This document shows positions 1 through 6,737 of a DNA stretch of 8,377 nucleotides, one piece after another (position 1 is the first letter of the stretch; the number at the start of each line of letters is the position of its first letter). The translations under genes and the position numbers were made by a program. Source of the DNA: Flavobacterium sp. (lineage in GTDB: Bacteria; Bacteroidota; Bacteroidia; Flavobacteriales; Flavobacteriaceae); contig JAAURU010000143.1 in the NCBI GenBank assembly GCA_012032075.1, forward strand, positions 1 through 8,377. The letters run 5' to 3'. A model generated the notes under the pieces. The model did no database searches. It was not told where the DNA came from and saw nothing but the letters and a program-made list of their open reading frames with translations.

Positions 1-1952
1 ATTTAATAAAGGTAAAAAAGTTGTAATCCAAAAAACGGAACCAACTGAAGAAGAGGTTAAAAACCAAATTAAAGAAACCCTTGAAAGACTTCAAGGTAAA
101 GGAAAAAGAGGGTCTAAAGCAGCAAAATATCGTAAAGATAAAAGAGATACGCATCGTCAACGTGTAGATGATGAACAACAACAACAAGAATTAGAAAGTA
201 AAATTCTTAACGTTACAGAGTTTGTTACTGTAGGAGAAATTGCCTCTTTAATGGATGTGCCTATTACTAAGGTTATAGGTACTTGTATGTCTCTCGGAAT
301 CATGGTTACTATGAATCAGCGTTTAGATGCTGAAACTTTGACTATTGTTGCAGATGAGTTTGGATATGAACTTAAATTTATTACTACAGATATTGAAGAA
401 GCTGCAGAAGTAATTGAAGATAAACCTGAAGATTTAGTGCATAGAGCACCTATTGTAACCGTAATGGGTCACGTAGATCATGGTAAAACATCTTTACTAG
501 ATTATATTCGTGAAGAAAATGTTATTGCAGGAGAATCAGGAGGAATTACCCAACATATTGGAGCTTATGGAGTGCAACTAGAAGGTGGTCAAAAAATTGC
601 TTTCCTAGACACACCTGGTCACGAAGCGTTTACCGCTATGCGTGCTCGTGGCGCACAAGTTACTGATATTGCTATTATTGTAATTGCAGCTGATGATGAT
701 ATTATGCCTCAAACAAAAGAAGCTATAAGTCATGCTCAAGCGGCAAACGTTCCTATGATTTTTGCAATAAATAAAGTAGATAAGCCAACAGCTAACCCAG
801 AAAAAATTAAAGAAAAATTAGCTGCAATGAATCTTTTAGTAGAAGATTGGGGTGGAAAATATCAATCTCATGATATCTCAGCTAAAACAGGTTTAGGTGT
901 TAAAGAATTATTAGAAAAAGTTTTACTTGAAGCAGAAGTGCTTGAGCTAAAAGCAAATCCAGATAAAAATGCTGTAGGAACTGTAGTGGAAGCACAATTA
1001 GATAAAGGTCGTGGATATGTGACAACTATTTTAGTTCAAGCAGGTACTTTAAGAATTGGAGATTACATGTTAGCTGGAAAGAACCATGGTAAAATTAAAG
1101 CCATGTTTGATGAGCGCGGACACAATGTTACAGAAGCAGGACCTTCAACTCCAGTTTCAATTCTTGGTTTAGATGGAGCACCTACTGCTGGTGATAAGTT
1201 TACAGTGTATGATGATGAAAGAGAGGCGAAGCAAATTGCTGCTAAACGTACTCAATTACAACGTGAGCAATCAGTTAGAACACAAAAGCATATTACTTTA
1301 GCAGAAATTGGTCGTCGTATTGCTTTAGGACAATTTAAAGAGTTAAACATTATCCTTAAAGGAGATGTGGATGGTTCTGTAGAAGCGTTATCTGATTCTT
1401 TCTCTAAATTATCAACCGAAGAAATTCAAATAAATATAATTCACAAGGGTGTTGGTGCCATTACAGAATCAGATGTATTGTTAGCTTCTGCTTCAGATGC
1501 AATTATCATTGGATTTAATGTTCGTCCTCAAGGAAATGCAAAACAATTAGCTGAAAAAGAAGAAATCGATATCCGTAACTATTCAATTATTTACGCCGCT
1601 ATTGATCGACTTAAAAGACGCAATGGAAGGAATGCTTTCTCCAGAATTAAAAGAAGAAATTACTGGTACTGCAGAAATTCGTGAGTTATTTAAAATTACC
1701 AAAGTGGGAACTATTGCAGGTTGTATGGTTACTGATGGTAAAATATTTAGGAACTCTCAAATTCGATTAATTAGAGAAGGTGTTGTTATCTACACTGGAG
1801 AATTAGCCACTTTAAAACGCTTTAAAGATGATGTTAAAGAAGTGTCTAAAGGTTATGATTGCGGTATGCAAATTAAAAACTACAACGATCTTAAAGAATA
1901 TGATTTAATTGAAGCTTTCCAAGAAGTAGAAGTTAAAAAGAAATTGAAATAA
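1..1952 (+). CDS. infB: Translation initiation factor IF-2, 5'-truncated by the window and interrupted by a 1-base insertion
   Basis: IF-2 is the cytoplasmic GTPase that places initiator fMet-tRNA on the 30S subunit and promotes subunit joining. The reading frame is open from base 2; the start and roughly the first 300 residues lie outside the window. Visible in order (residues counted from base 2): a basic, Lys/Arg/Gln-rich linker (about 1-65), the IF2_N helical domain (about 68-122), and the G domain with G1 GHVDHGKT (156-163), a switch-I GGIT (about 181-184), G3 DTPGH (203-207), G4 NKVD (257-260) and G5 SAKTG (293-297). Domains II, III and C2 follow, ending EVKKKLK. The upstream frame runs to a false stop at 1682-1684. 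An extra C at 1607 shifts the frame, and the downstream frame restores the family sequence (AID|DLKDAMEGML) to the stop at 1950-1952. IF-2 is essential, so the indel is probably a sequence error. Identification is secure; the N-terminus cannot be judged. Confidence 0.97.
1601..1610 (+). other. Frameshift site in infB (extra C at 1607)
   Basis: The local sequence attgatcgac reads I-D-R in the upstream frame. Removing the C at 1607 gives att gat gac, I-D-D, followed by LKDAMEGML, the normal IF-2 sequence here. The site is not in a homopolymer and has no slippery heptamer or prfB-like CUU-UGA arrangement, so programmed frameshifting is unlikely. Confidence 0.85.
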
Positions 1953-1966
1953 AATGTCAATCTTAT

Positions 1967-2010
1967 AAACAACAAAACCTCAAGTAAAAGCTTGAGGTTT
2001 TGTTGTTTTT
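1967..2010 (+). terminator. Intrinsic terminator after infB, possibly bidirectional
   Basis: An 18-nt arm (1967-1984) is perfectly complementary to 1991-2008, with a 6-nt loop (taaaag). The right arm runs into a T-rich tract ending in five Ts at 2006-2010. It begins 15 bases after the infB stop and lies between two convergent genes: infB ends at 1952 and the receptor gene ends at 2028 on the other strand. Read on the minus strand, the hairpin is also followed by a partly T-rich stretch, so it may stop transcription of the receptor gene too, though less typically. Confidence 0.9.
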
Positions 2011-2027
2011 AGCAGTTTACTTCTAAT

Positions 2028-4226
2028 TTAAAAACTATATTTTAATCCTCCATAAATGTTTCTTCCAGGAGCATTAATTCCTGATGCAAAAGTTCTGTAT
2101 TGTGTATCTAAAATATTTTCAACACCAGCAAATAGAGTGCCTCCTTTTATAATAGTAAAACTTGTTTTAAAATTATAAGTTTCCCAAGCAGGCATTCCTC
2201 CTTCAGGAGCATATTGTTCATTGTCTTCACCATTTAGAAAGTAATCTTTAATTGATTTTTTACCATTATACAACATATAAAGGTCAAATTGCATTCCTTT
2301 ATTAGCATAATTTAAACCTAATTTTCCAAAATAAGGAGAAATATGATCTAAAGGTCGTTCTCCATCTGTTTCAACAATTCTTCCATAAGTGTAATTGAAA
2401 CTGGCATTAAATTGTAAGTTATCATATATATAACCTCTCATATTTGTCGAAATTCCTGTTATGTATGCCTTACCTTTATTTTGGTTTGCCAAAACAGTAC
2501 TATTAGAACCGTTATAGTTTATTACAGACAAACCTTCATATTCAAAATTATCAGTAACAATAGCATCATACAAACGAGTATAAAAATAGGTATTTTCAAA
2601 TTTGAAACGTTTATTATCAGTTTGTATAACTAATCCTAAATCACCAGTAATTGTTTTTTCAGGACCTAAATCTTCATTTGGCACAATAATAAAACCACCT
2701 CCAGATTCAAATATTTTTCCAAAATCATCAATGTTAGGCACTCTAAAACCAGAGGAAGCATTTACTTTTAAAGCTACATTTTTTGAAGTATTATGAACGA
2801 TTCCAATAGAACCACTGTAAGTAAAATTACCTTGATTTATTTTTGAAAACGGCAAAGGGAAAAATGAGTCATCTGCAATGGAACTTTTTAAAGTAGTATA
2901 ACCAAAACGAAATCCAGAACTCCAAGCGGTTTTTTCAGATGATTTTTCATTATATGATAAGTATAAATCGTTTCTAAACATTGAATTGTCTCCATTTGGA
3001 TAACGTGTGTCTAAATCTTCTTCAACACCTGTATTTATATTTCTTTTATATGCAGTAGATTTTAATGTTTCATAATAGGATTCAAAACCATAAAAAAGTT
3101 CTCCTTTTTTAAATTTTTTATTCAAATCTGTTGAAAAAGAATACATATTTACATTTTCTTCTCTATGTTGTAAATTATAATTTTGAAAACGTCTATTATG
3201 TCTGCTCTCTTTTGCATTTTGATAGCCAAAACTTAATTTCATATCACTATCTAAAATAGCTTTTTGTTTGTCCAATGTATAAGCTGCTAAAATACGTTGT
3301 TGTGGACCATAATACCATTCTGCATTTCTTAATCCAGTTGAAGTTGCATCGGTTAATCGATCATATCTAGGAACATTTGTAGTAGTTGAGAACTGTAAAT
3401 TTAGACCATGTTCAATTCCAGATGATGTCTTATAGGCAAATTTTTGCAAAGCATTATATTGCTTATAGCCTGAAAATTTTTGCACATATTTATTGCTATT
3501 TTCTACTAATTCATCAATTCCATTATTAGTTTCAATATAGAAAAGTCTTTCTCCAAAGAAATCTGCATGAGGATTTTTTCTTTTTCCCATTTTTAAATCT
3601 CCAAAATCATTGAAAGAAAAAATAGTTAAAGAAGCAAAATTTTTAGTAGCATAATTAAAGTCTAAGGCAATAGATTTTTCCTCATTAACGCTCCCATAAC
3701 GAGTATTTATATTTCCTGAAAACGGATTGTTATTCGATAAGAATTTTGCTTTTTTGGTAGTCATGTTCACGGTTCCACCAAGCGCATCACTTCCAAATAA
3801 TGTAGAAGTAGGGCCATAAAAAATATCTACATTTTCAAGCATGCTTTCATCTACAGTTATTACATTTTGTAAATGACCAGATCTGAAAATTAAGTTATTC
3901 ATTCTAAAACCATCTACAAGAAGTAAAACGCGACTAGCTTCAAATCCTCGAATGGCAGGACTTCCACCTCCTTGTTGAGATTTTTGAACAAATAAAGAAC
4001 CAGAATTGGCTAACATATCTGCCGTGTTTTGAAAATTCTGAAATGCTATTTGTTTATTGCTTATTGATTCGACCTGACTAGGTATGATATTTTTATTTTT
4101 GGGTATTTTTATTGTTGTTACTACTACTTCTTCTAAAGTTGTAGTTTTAATGGAGTCATTTTTGGTTTGGGAAAAACTGGTTGCAAAACTAATTCCCATT
4201 AATATCAATATTAATTGTCTTTTCAT
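2028..4226 (-). CDS. TonB-dependent outer-membrane receptor, heme/hemoglobin-receptor-like
   Basis: This is a 732-residue outer-membrane beta-barrel for energised import of a large ligand, powered through TonB-ExbBD. The N-terminal signal peptide ends near FSQ (residue 20). A TonB box (TLEEVVVT, about 30-37) precedes the plug domain (about 45-160), which contains the motifs AIRGFEASRVLLLVDG (91-106) and FYGPTSTLFGSDALGG (136-151). The barrel fills the rest and ends in the usual C-terminal aromatic (KYSF). FRVP (494-497) followed by VPNEDLGPE (515-523) resembles the FRAP/NPDL pair of heme and hemoglobin receptors, and the C-terminal block (GMPAW ... FASGINAPGRN) matches that Bacteroidota group by recollection. 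No His lies between the two motifs, so heme as ligand is only a suggestion. There is no carboxypeptidase-like N-terminal extension and no SusD partner. It follows the small gene by 66 bases and may be co-transcribed with it. The reading frame is intact. Confidence 0.93.
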   Translation of the reverse strand: MKRQLILILMGISFATSFSQTKNDSIKTTTLEEVVVTTIKIPKNKNIIPSQVESISNKQIAFQNFQNTADMLANSGSLFVQKSQQGGGSPAIRGFEASRVLLLVDGFRMNNLIFRSGHLQNVITVDESMLENVDIFYGPTSTLFGSDALGGTVNMTTKKAKFLSNNNPFSGNINTRYGSVNEEKSIALDFNYATKNFASLTIFSFNDFGDLKMGKRKNPHADFFGERLFYIETNNGIDELVENSNKYVQKFSGYKQYNALQKFAYKTSSGIEHGLNLQFSTTTNVPRYDRLTDATSTGLRNAEWYYGPQQRILAAYTLDKQKAILDSDMKLSFGYQNAKESRHNRRFQNYNLQHREENVNMYSFSTDLNKKFKKGELFYGFESYYETLKSTAYKRNINTGVEEDLDTRYPNGDNSMFRNDLYLSYNEKSSEKTAWSSGFRFGYTTLKSSIADDSFFPLPFSKINQGNFTYSGSIGIVHNTSKNVALKVNASSGFRVPNIDDFGKIFESGGGFIIVPNEDLGPEKTITGDLGLVIQTDNKRFKFENTYFYTRLYDAIVTDNFEYEGLSVINYNGSNSTVLANQNKGKAYITGISTNMRGYIYDNLQFNASFNYTYGRIVETDGERPLDHISPYFGKLGLNYANKGMQFDLYMLYNGKKSIKDYFLNGEDNEQYAPEGGMPAWETYNFKTSFTIIKGGTLFAGVENILDTQYRTFASGINAPGRNIYGGLKYSF

Positions 4227-4258
4227 TTGTCTATTATTTGTTTATACTTAATTTGGAG

Positions 4259-4285
4259 TTTAGATATGTTGTTTGCATATCTAAA
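4259..4285. repeat. Perfect 10-bp inverted repeat with 7-base spacer upstream of the receptor gene
   Basis: The arms tttagatatg (4259-4268) and catatctaaa (4276-4285) are exact reverse complements separated by ttgtttg. The element lies in the 66-base gap between the small minus-strand gene (ends 4293) and the receptor start (4226). On the minus strand it is not followed by a T tract, so it does not look like an intrinsic terminator. Its position 33 bases before the receptor ATG would suit an operator or an mRNA leader hairpin. It does not resemble the classic Fur box. Function is inferred from position only. Confidence 0.6.
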
Positions 4286-4292
4286 AATATAG

Positions 4293-4798
4293 TTAAATAA
4301 TAGGTGGTTTTAGAATGGGTTTAAGTGAAGCAGAATATAAAAAAGGTTGAAATTTTGCAATTGGTATAAATACTTTAATAAAATTAAAGTGAGTTTTAGG
4401 ATTTGTATAAATTGTATAGTATAAATCTATAGTTCTCTTATTTTTAGGATTATTTTTTTCGGTTTCTTTTTTACTTTTTTTACTCAAAGTTTTTTGAACA
4501 AACTTAAGTATGTTCTCATATGAATCTTCAATGGCAAAAATAATAACTTCATTTTTGTTATCAATTATTTTTTTAATATCAAAATAAGTGTTTTTATATA
4601 CAATTTCTCTTTTATTTTTTCCAATAACCATTTTGACTTTGGAAATTTTATAATAATAATGGCCTCATTATTTTCAGTATAATAACGATTTCTAATTAGT
4701 AATAATTCTGAAAAAAGATTCTCAGAAAATGGAGTTATTATATTGAAACCAAATAAGGTTATGACAAATAGTAAAATTATTTTTTTGTAAAGAATCAT
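4293..4798 (-). CDS. Small membrane-anchored or secreted protein of unknown function, broken by a 1-base deletion
   Basis: I do not recognise the family. The start is ATG at 4798, overlapping the SPOR-gene stop as ATGA, which suggests translational coupling. An AAGGAAA sequence just upstream may serve as a ribosome site. Residues 1-24 form a signal peptide or membrane anchor (MILYKKIILLFVITLFGFN...). The first frame stays meaningful to FPKSK (about residue 56), then runs to a stop at 4565. A second overlapping frame from 4631 continues to a stop at 4293. Adding one A to the run at 4634-4631 joins them into about 169 residues (..FPKSK|MVIGKNKREI..). The joined protein is Lys/Ile/Asn-rich, has no cysteine, and ends in a hydrophobic tail containing PP (LKPPII). 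Small envelope proteins of similar layout are common beside TonB receptors in Flavobacteriia. A role with the receptor is inference. A genuine pseudogene is possible. Confidence 0.65.
4631..4634 (-). other. Frameshift site in the small gene (one A missing in an A run)
   Basis: On the minus strand the sequence tca aaa tgg breaks the frame. With five As instead of four it becomes tca aaa atg gtt, S-K-M-V, joining the two overlapping frames into one protein. A homopolymer run is the typical place for a sequencing indel, but the exact base is inferred because no family alignment was available. Confidence 0.65.
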
Positions 4799-5184
4799 TT
4801 TCCTTTTTTAATCAAAAAGGCTGTTGGGTATTTCTTTTTAACTTCCAAAAGTACTTTTTCAGCCTGAATTCTCAATTTAAAAGATCCAACCCAAACTTTA
4901 TAAGTAGGATTTGTATATAAAATGGTACCATCAATTTCTTTAAAATCTCTTTTAAAACTCATTAAGTTCTTTTTTGCATTTTCTTTATCTCCATAATAAA
5001 TTTGAATTTTATAGAAATCATCAGTGTTTAAACTACTGTTAATTTGTTGCTTTTCTTTCAATAACTTACTAAAACTTGGATCTTCAATTACAATTGTTTT
5101 TGACTCTTGAGAAAAAGAGTTTGTGGTAATAAAAAAGCAACTAATTAAGATGTAAAAGATTTTTTTTAAAGCTAATTTTCTCAT
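4795..5184 (-). CDS. SPOR-domain envelope protein
   Basis: A 129-residue exported protein. Residues 1-26 are a signal peptide (positive MRKLALKK, hydrophobic FYILISCFFI, then SFSQ). A linker (about 27-55) leads to a C-terminal SPOR-type domain (about 56-129), recognised from FYKIQIYYGDKENA at its start and the later YKVWVGSFKLRIQAE block ending in KKYPTAFLIKK. SPOR domains bind denuded glycan strands of peptidoglycan, commonly at division sites. Whether this protein does so is inferred from the fold. L13-I14-S15-C16 also fits a lipobox, but hydrophobic residues continue after the Cys, so a normal signal-peptidase cleavage near SFSQ is favoured. It is the first gene of the minus-strand cluster, overlaps the next gene by ATGA, and is divergent from the act operon. 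The only reasonable start is the ATG at 5184. Confidence 0.85.
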   Translation of the reverse strand: MRKLALKKIFYILISCFFITTNSFSQESKTIVIEDPSFSKLLKEKQQINSSLNTDDFYKIQIYYGDKENAKKNLMSFKRDFKEIDGTILYTNPTYKVWVGSFKLRIQAEKVLLEVKKKYPTAFLIKKGK

Positions 5185-5202
5185 AATGAATAAAATTTAA
5201 AA

Positions 5203-5231
5203 CAAAAATACAATTTAATAAACGAAACAAA
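5203..5231 (-). promoter_or_regulatory. Predicted Bacteroidota promoter for the SPOR gene cluster
   Basis: On the minus strand TTTG (5231-5228) is followed after 17 bases by TATTTTTG (5210-5203). This matches the Bacteroidota primary-sigma pattern TTTG ... TAnnTTTG. The -7 box ends 18 bases before the ATG at 5184, implying a very short leader. No transcription start data are available; this is a consensus match. Confidence 0.65.
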
Positions 5232-5285
5232 ACAACTTAAATTATTTAGAATAAATATAAATTACATTTTAAGACAAAATTAAGG

Positions 5286-5316
5286 TTTTTAGAATAGTTC
5301 TAATGTCGTATTTTTG
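5286..5316 (+). promoter_or_regulatory. Predicted Bacteroidota promoter for the act operon
   Basis: TATTTTTG (5309-5316) is a full match to the -7 consensus TAnnTTTG. Nineteen bases upstream lies TTTT (5286-5289), one mismatch from the -33 TTTG. The actA ATG is at 5405, so transcription would start near 5320 and leave a leader of roughly 80 bases. The -7 box is identical to the one facing the other way. Confidence 0.6.
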
Positions 5317-5333
5317 TCGGAGTTTTAAAATAA

Positions 5334-5375
5334 GGTATGAATTTTTCTACAGTATTGCATTACTAAAATCATACC
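5334..5375 (+). other. Possible stem-loop in the actA leader
   Basis: ggtatga (5334-5340) is perfectly complementary to tcatacc (5369-5375). After one A/A mismatch, three more T-A pairs extend the stem inwards, leaving a loop of about 20 bases. It lies between the predicted promoter and the actA start. There is no T tract after it, so it is not a terminator. A regulatory role is speculative. Confidence 0.3.
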
Positions 5376-5404
5376 AAATTTAAGTAGATAATCATTAATT
5401 AAAT

Positions 5405-6685
5405 ATGAAAAAGGTGGGTAACCATAAATCGTTTTCAAAGATTTTCTTCAGCTTAGCTTTATTGCTATCTTTTTCTTTATCTGTTTTCTCTCAAGATTCT
5501 ACTGCTGTAGCAACTCCTACTGCTGGTGGTGATCCTGTAACAGGTAAAGCATTGTTTAATGCTAATTGTGCAGCTTGTCATGCTTTAGATAAGCCAATGA
5601 CTGGTCCTGCATTAAGAGGTGTGGCACAAAAGTATGATATTGAATTTCTTTACAAGTGGATCAGAAACAATACAGAGCTTATAAAGGCTGGTGATGCTAC
5701 TGCGTTAAAAATTTACAATGAAAATGGTCAAAAAGCAATGACTGTTTTTCCTGCATTAACTAATGTGGATATTGATAATATTTTAGCCTACACTTCCGAG
5801 CCTATACCAACTGTAGTTTCACCTACTCCTGGACCTGATGACTTGGATAAAGTTGAGCCTTCTGGAATTTCAAACAATGTTGTTTTAGGAGCATTGGCTT
5901 TAGTATTAGCAATGTTAATTGTAATGTTATTTTTAGTGAATAATGTGTTGAGCAAAATTGCTAAAGCAAATGGTGTTGAAGTTGAAGAAAAAGAGAAAAC
6001 AACTCCTATTTGGAAAGCATTCGTTAAAAATCAGTTCTTATTAGTAGTTTCAGCTATTTTGTTCTTATTATTTGCTGCTTATTTTGCTTATGGATTTTTA
6101 ATGCAGATAGGTGTAGATCAAGGTTATGAGCCAATTCAGCCAATTCACTACTCGCACAGAATTCATGCTGGTGACAATGGTATTGATTGTAAATACTGTC
6201 ACTCTGCAGCTAGAGTTAGTAAGCACTCAAATATTCCTTCTTTAAATGTATGTATGAATTGTCATAAAAACATTGCAGAAGTTGCTCCTGAAACTTTAGC
6301 GGAAGGTAATGAATATGGTGTTGATTATAATAAAGAAATTGAAAAGCTATATACTGCTGTAGGTTGGGATAAAACAGCACAAGCATATACTGGAAAAACA
6401 CAACCTGTAAAATGGGTTCGCATTCATAATTTACCTGATTTTGTTTATTTCAATCACTCACAACACGTCACTGTTGCTGGAGTTGAATGTCAAACTTGTC
6501 ATGGTCCTGTAGAGGAAATGGAAATTATGAGACAACACTCATCGTTAACTATGGGATGGTGTATCAACTGTCACAGAGAAACAAATGTGAAAGTGGAAGA
6601 TAATGCCTATTATGCAAAAATACACGAAGAACTTTCTAAGAAATATGGAGTTAAGCAGTTAACTGCTGCTCAATGGGAGGTTTAG
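5405..6685 (+). CDS. actA: Alternative complex III subunit ActA, pentaheme cytochrome c
   Basis: ActA is the multiheme cytochrome of alternative complex III, a menaquinol-oxidising membrane complex that replaces cytochrome bc1 in many Bacteroidota. The 426-residue protein has a signal peptide (1-30, ending FSQ) and a monoheme class-I-like cytochrome domain (about 42-131) with CAACH at 55-59 and a likely axial Met at 112. A Pro-rich linker leads to one membrane segment (about 158-180), a charged cytoplasmic loop, and a second segment (about 211-232). The C-terminal multiheme domain carries CKYCH (262-266), CMNCH (283-287), CQTCH (362-366) and CINCH (386-390). Five CXXCH motifs agree with the five hemes described for ActA. 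Two membrane segments place both heme domains in the periplasm. actB follows after 52 bases, as in other act operons. The ATG at 5405 is chosen because it precedes the signal peptide directly. Confidence 0.95.
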   Translation: MKKVGNHKSFSKIFFSLALLLSFSLSVFSQDSTAVATPTAGGDPVTGKALFNANCAACHALDKPMTGPALRGVAQKYDIEFLYKWIRNNTELIKAGDATALKIYNENGQKAMTVFPALTNVDIDNILAYTSEPIPTVVSPTPGPDDLDKVEPSGISNNVVLGALALVLAMLIVMLFLVNNVLSKIAKANGVEVEEKEKTTPIWKAFVKNQFLLVVSAILFLLFAAYFAYGFLMQIGVDQGYEPIQPIHYSHRIHAGDNGIDCKYCHSAARVSKHSNIPSLNVCMNCHKNIAEVAPETLAEGNEYGVDYNKEIEKLYTAVGWDKTAQAYTGKTQPVKWVRIHNLPDFVYFNHSQHVTVAGVECQTCHGPVEEMEIMRQHSSLTMGWCINCHRETNVKVEDNAYYAKIHEELSKKYGVKQLTAAQWEV

Positions 6686-6737
6686 AATGTGGTAAATGCC
6701 ACTATTAATTAATTTAATCTAAGAAGCTAATATCAAT

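Noticed and set aside
176..187. Four CAA triplets in a row (polyglutamine)
   Set aside because: It lies in frame in the variable linker before the IF2_N domain; short low-complexity runs are normal there.
1602..1952. Separate small gene starting at 1602
   Set aside because: It is the C-terminal end of IF-2 after the indel at 1607, not an independent gene.
2602..2796. Plus-strand open frame of 64 codons
   Set aside because: It lies antisense inside the intact receptor gene, has no recognisable features and is a shadow frame.
4259..4285. Inverted repeat as a Fur box or intrinsic terminator
   Set aside because: It does not resemble the GATAATGATAATCATTATC consensus and has no T tract on either useful side, so it is kept only as an unexplained repeat.
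6216..6401. Minus-strand open frame of 61 codons
   Set aside because: It is antisense to the actA multiheme domain, with a composition expected from the reverse of that gene.
6689..6702. Short GTGG/CCAC stem between actA and actB
   Set aside because: A 4-bp stem with no T tract is too weak to call a terminator or attenuator, and the two genes are expected to be co-transcribed.
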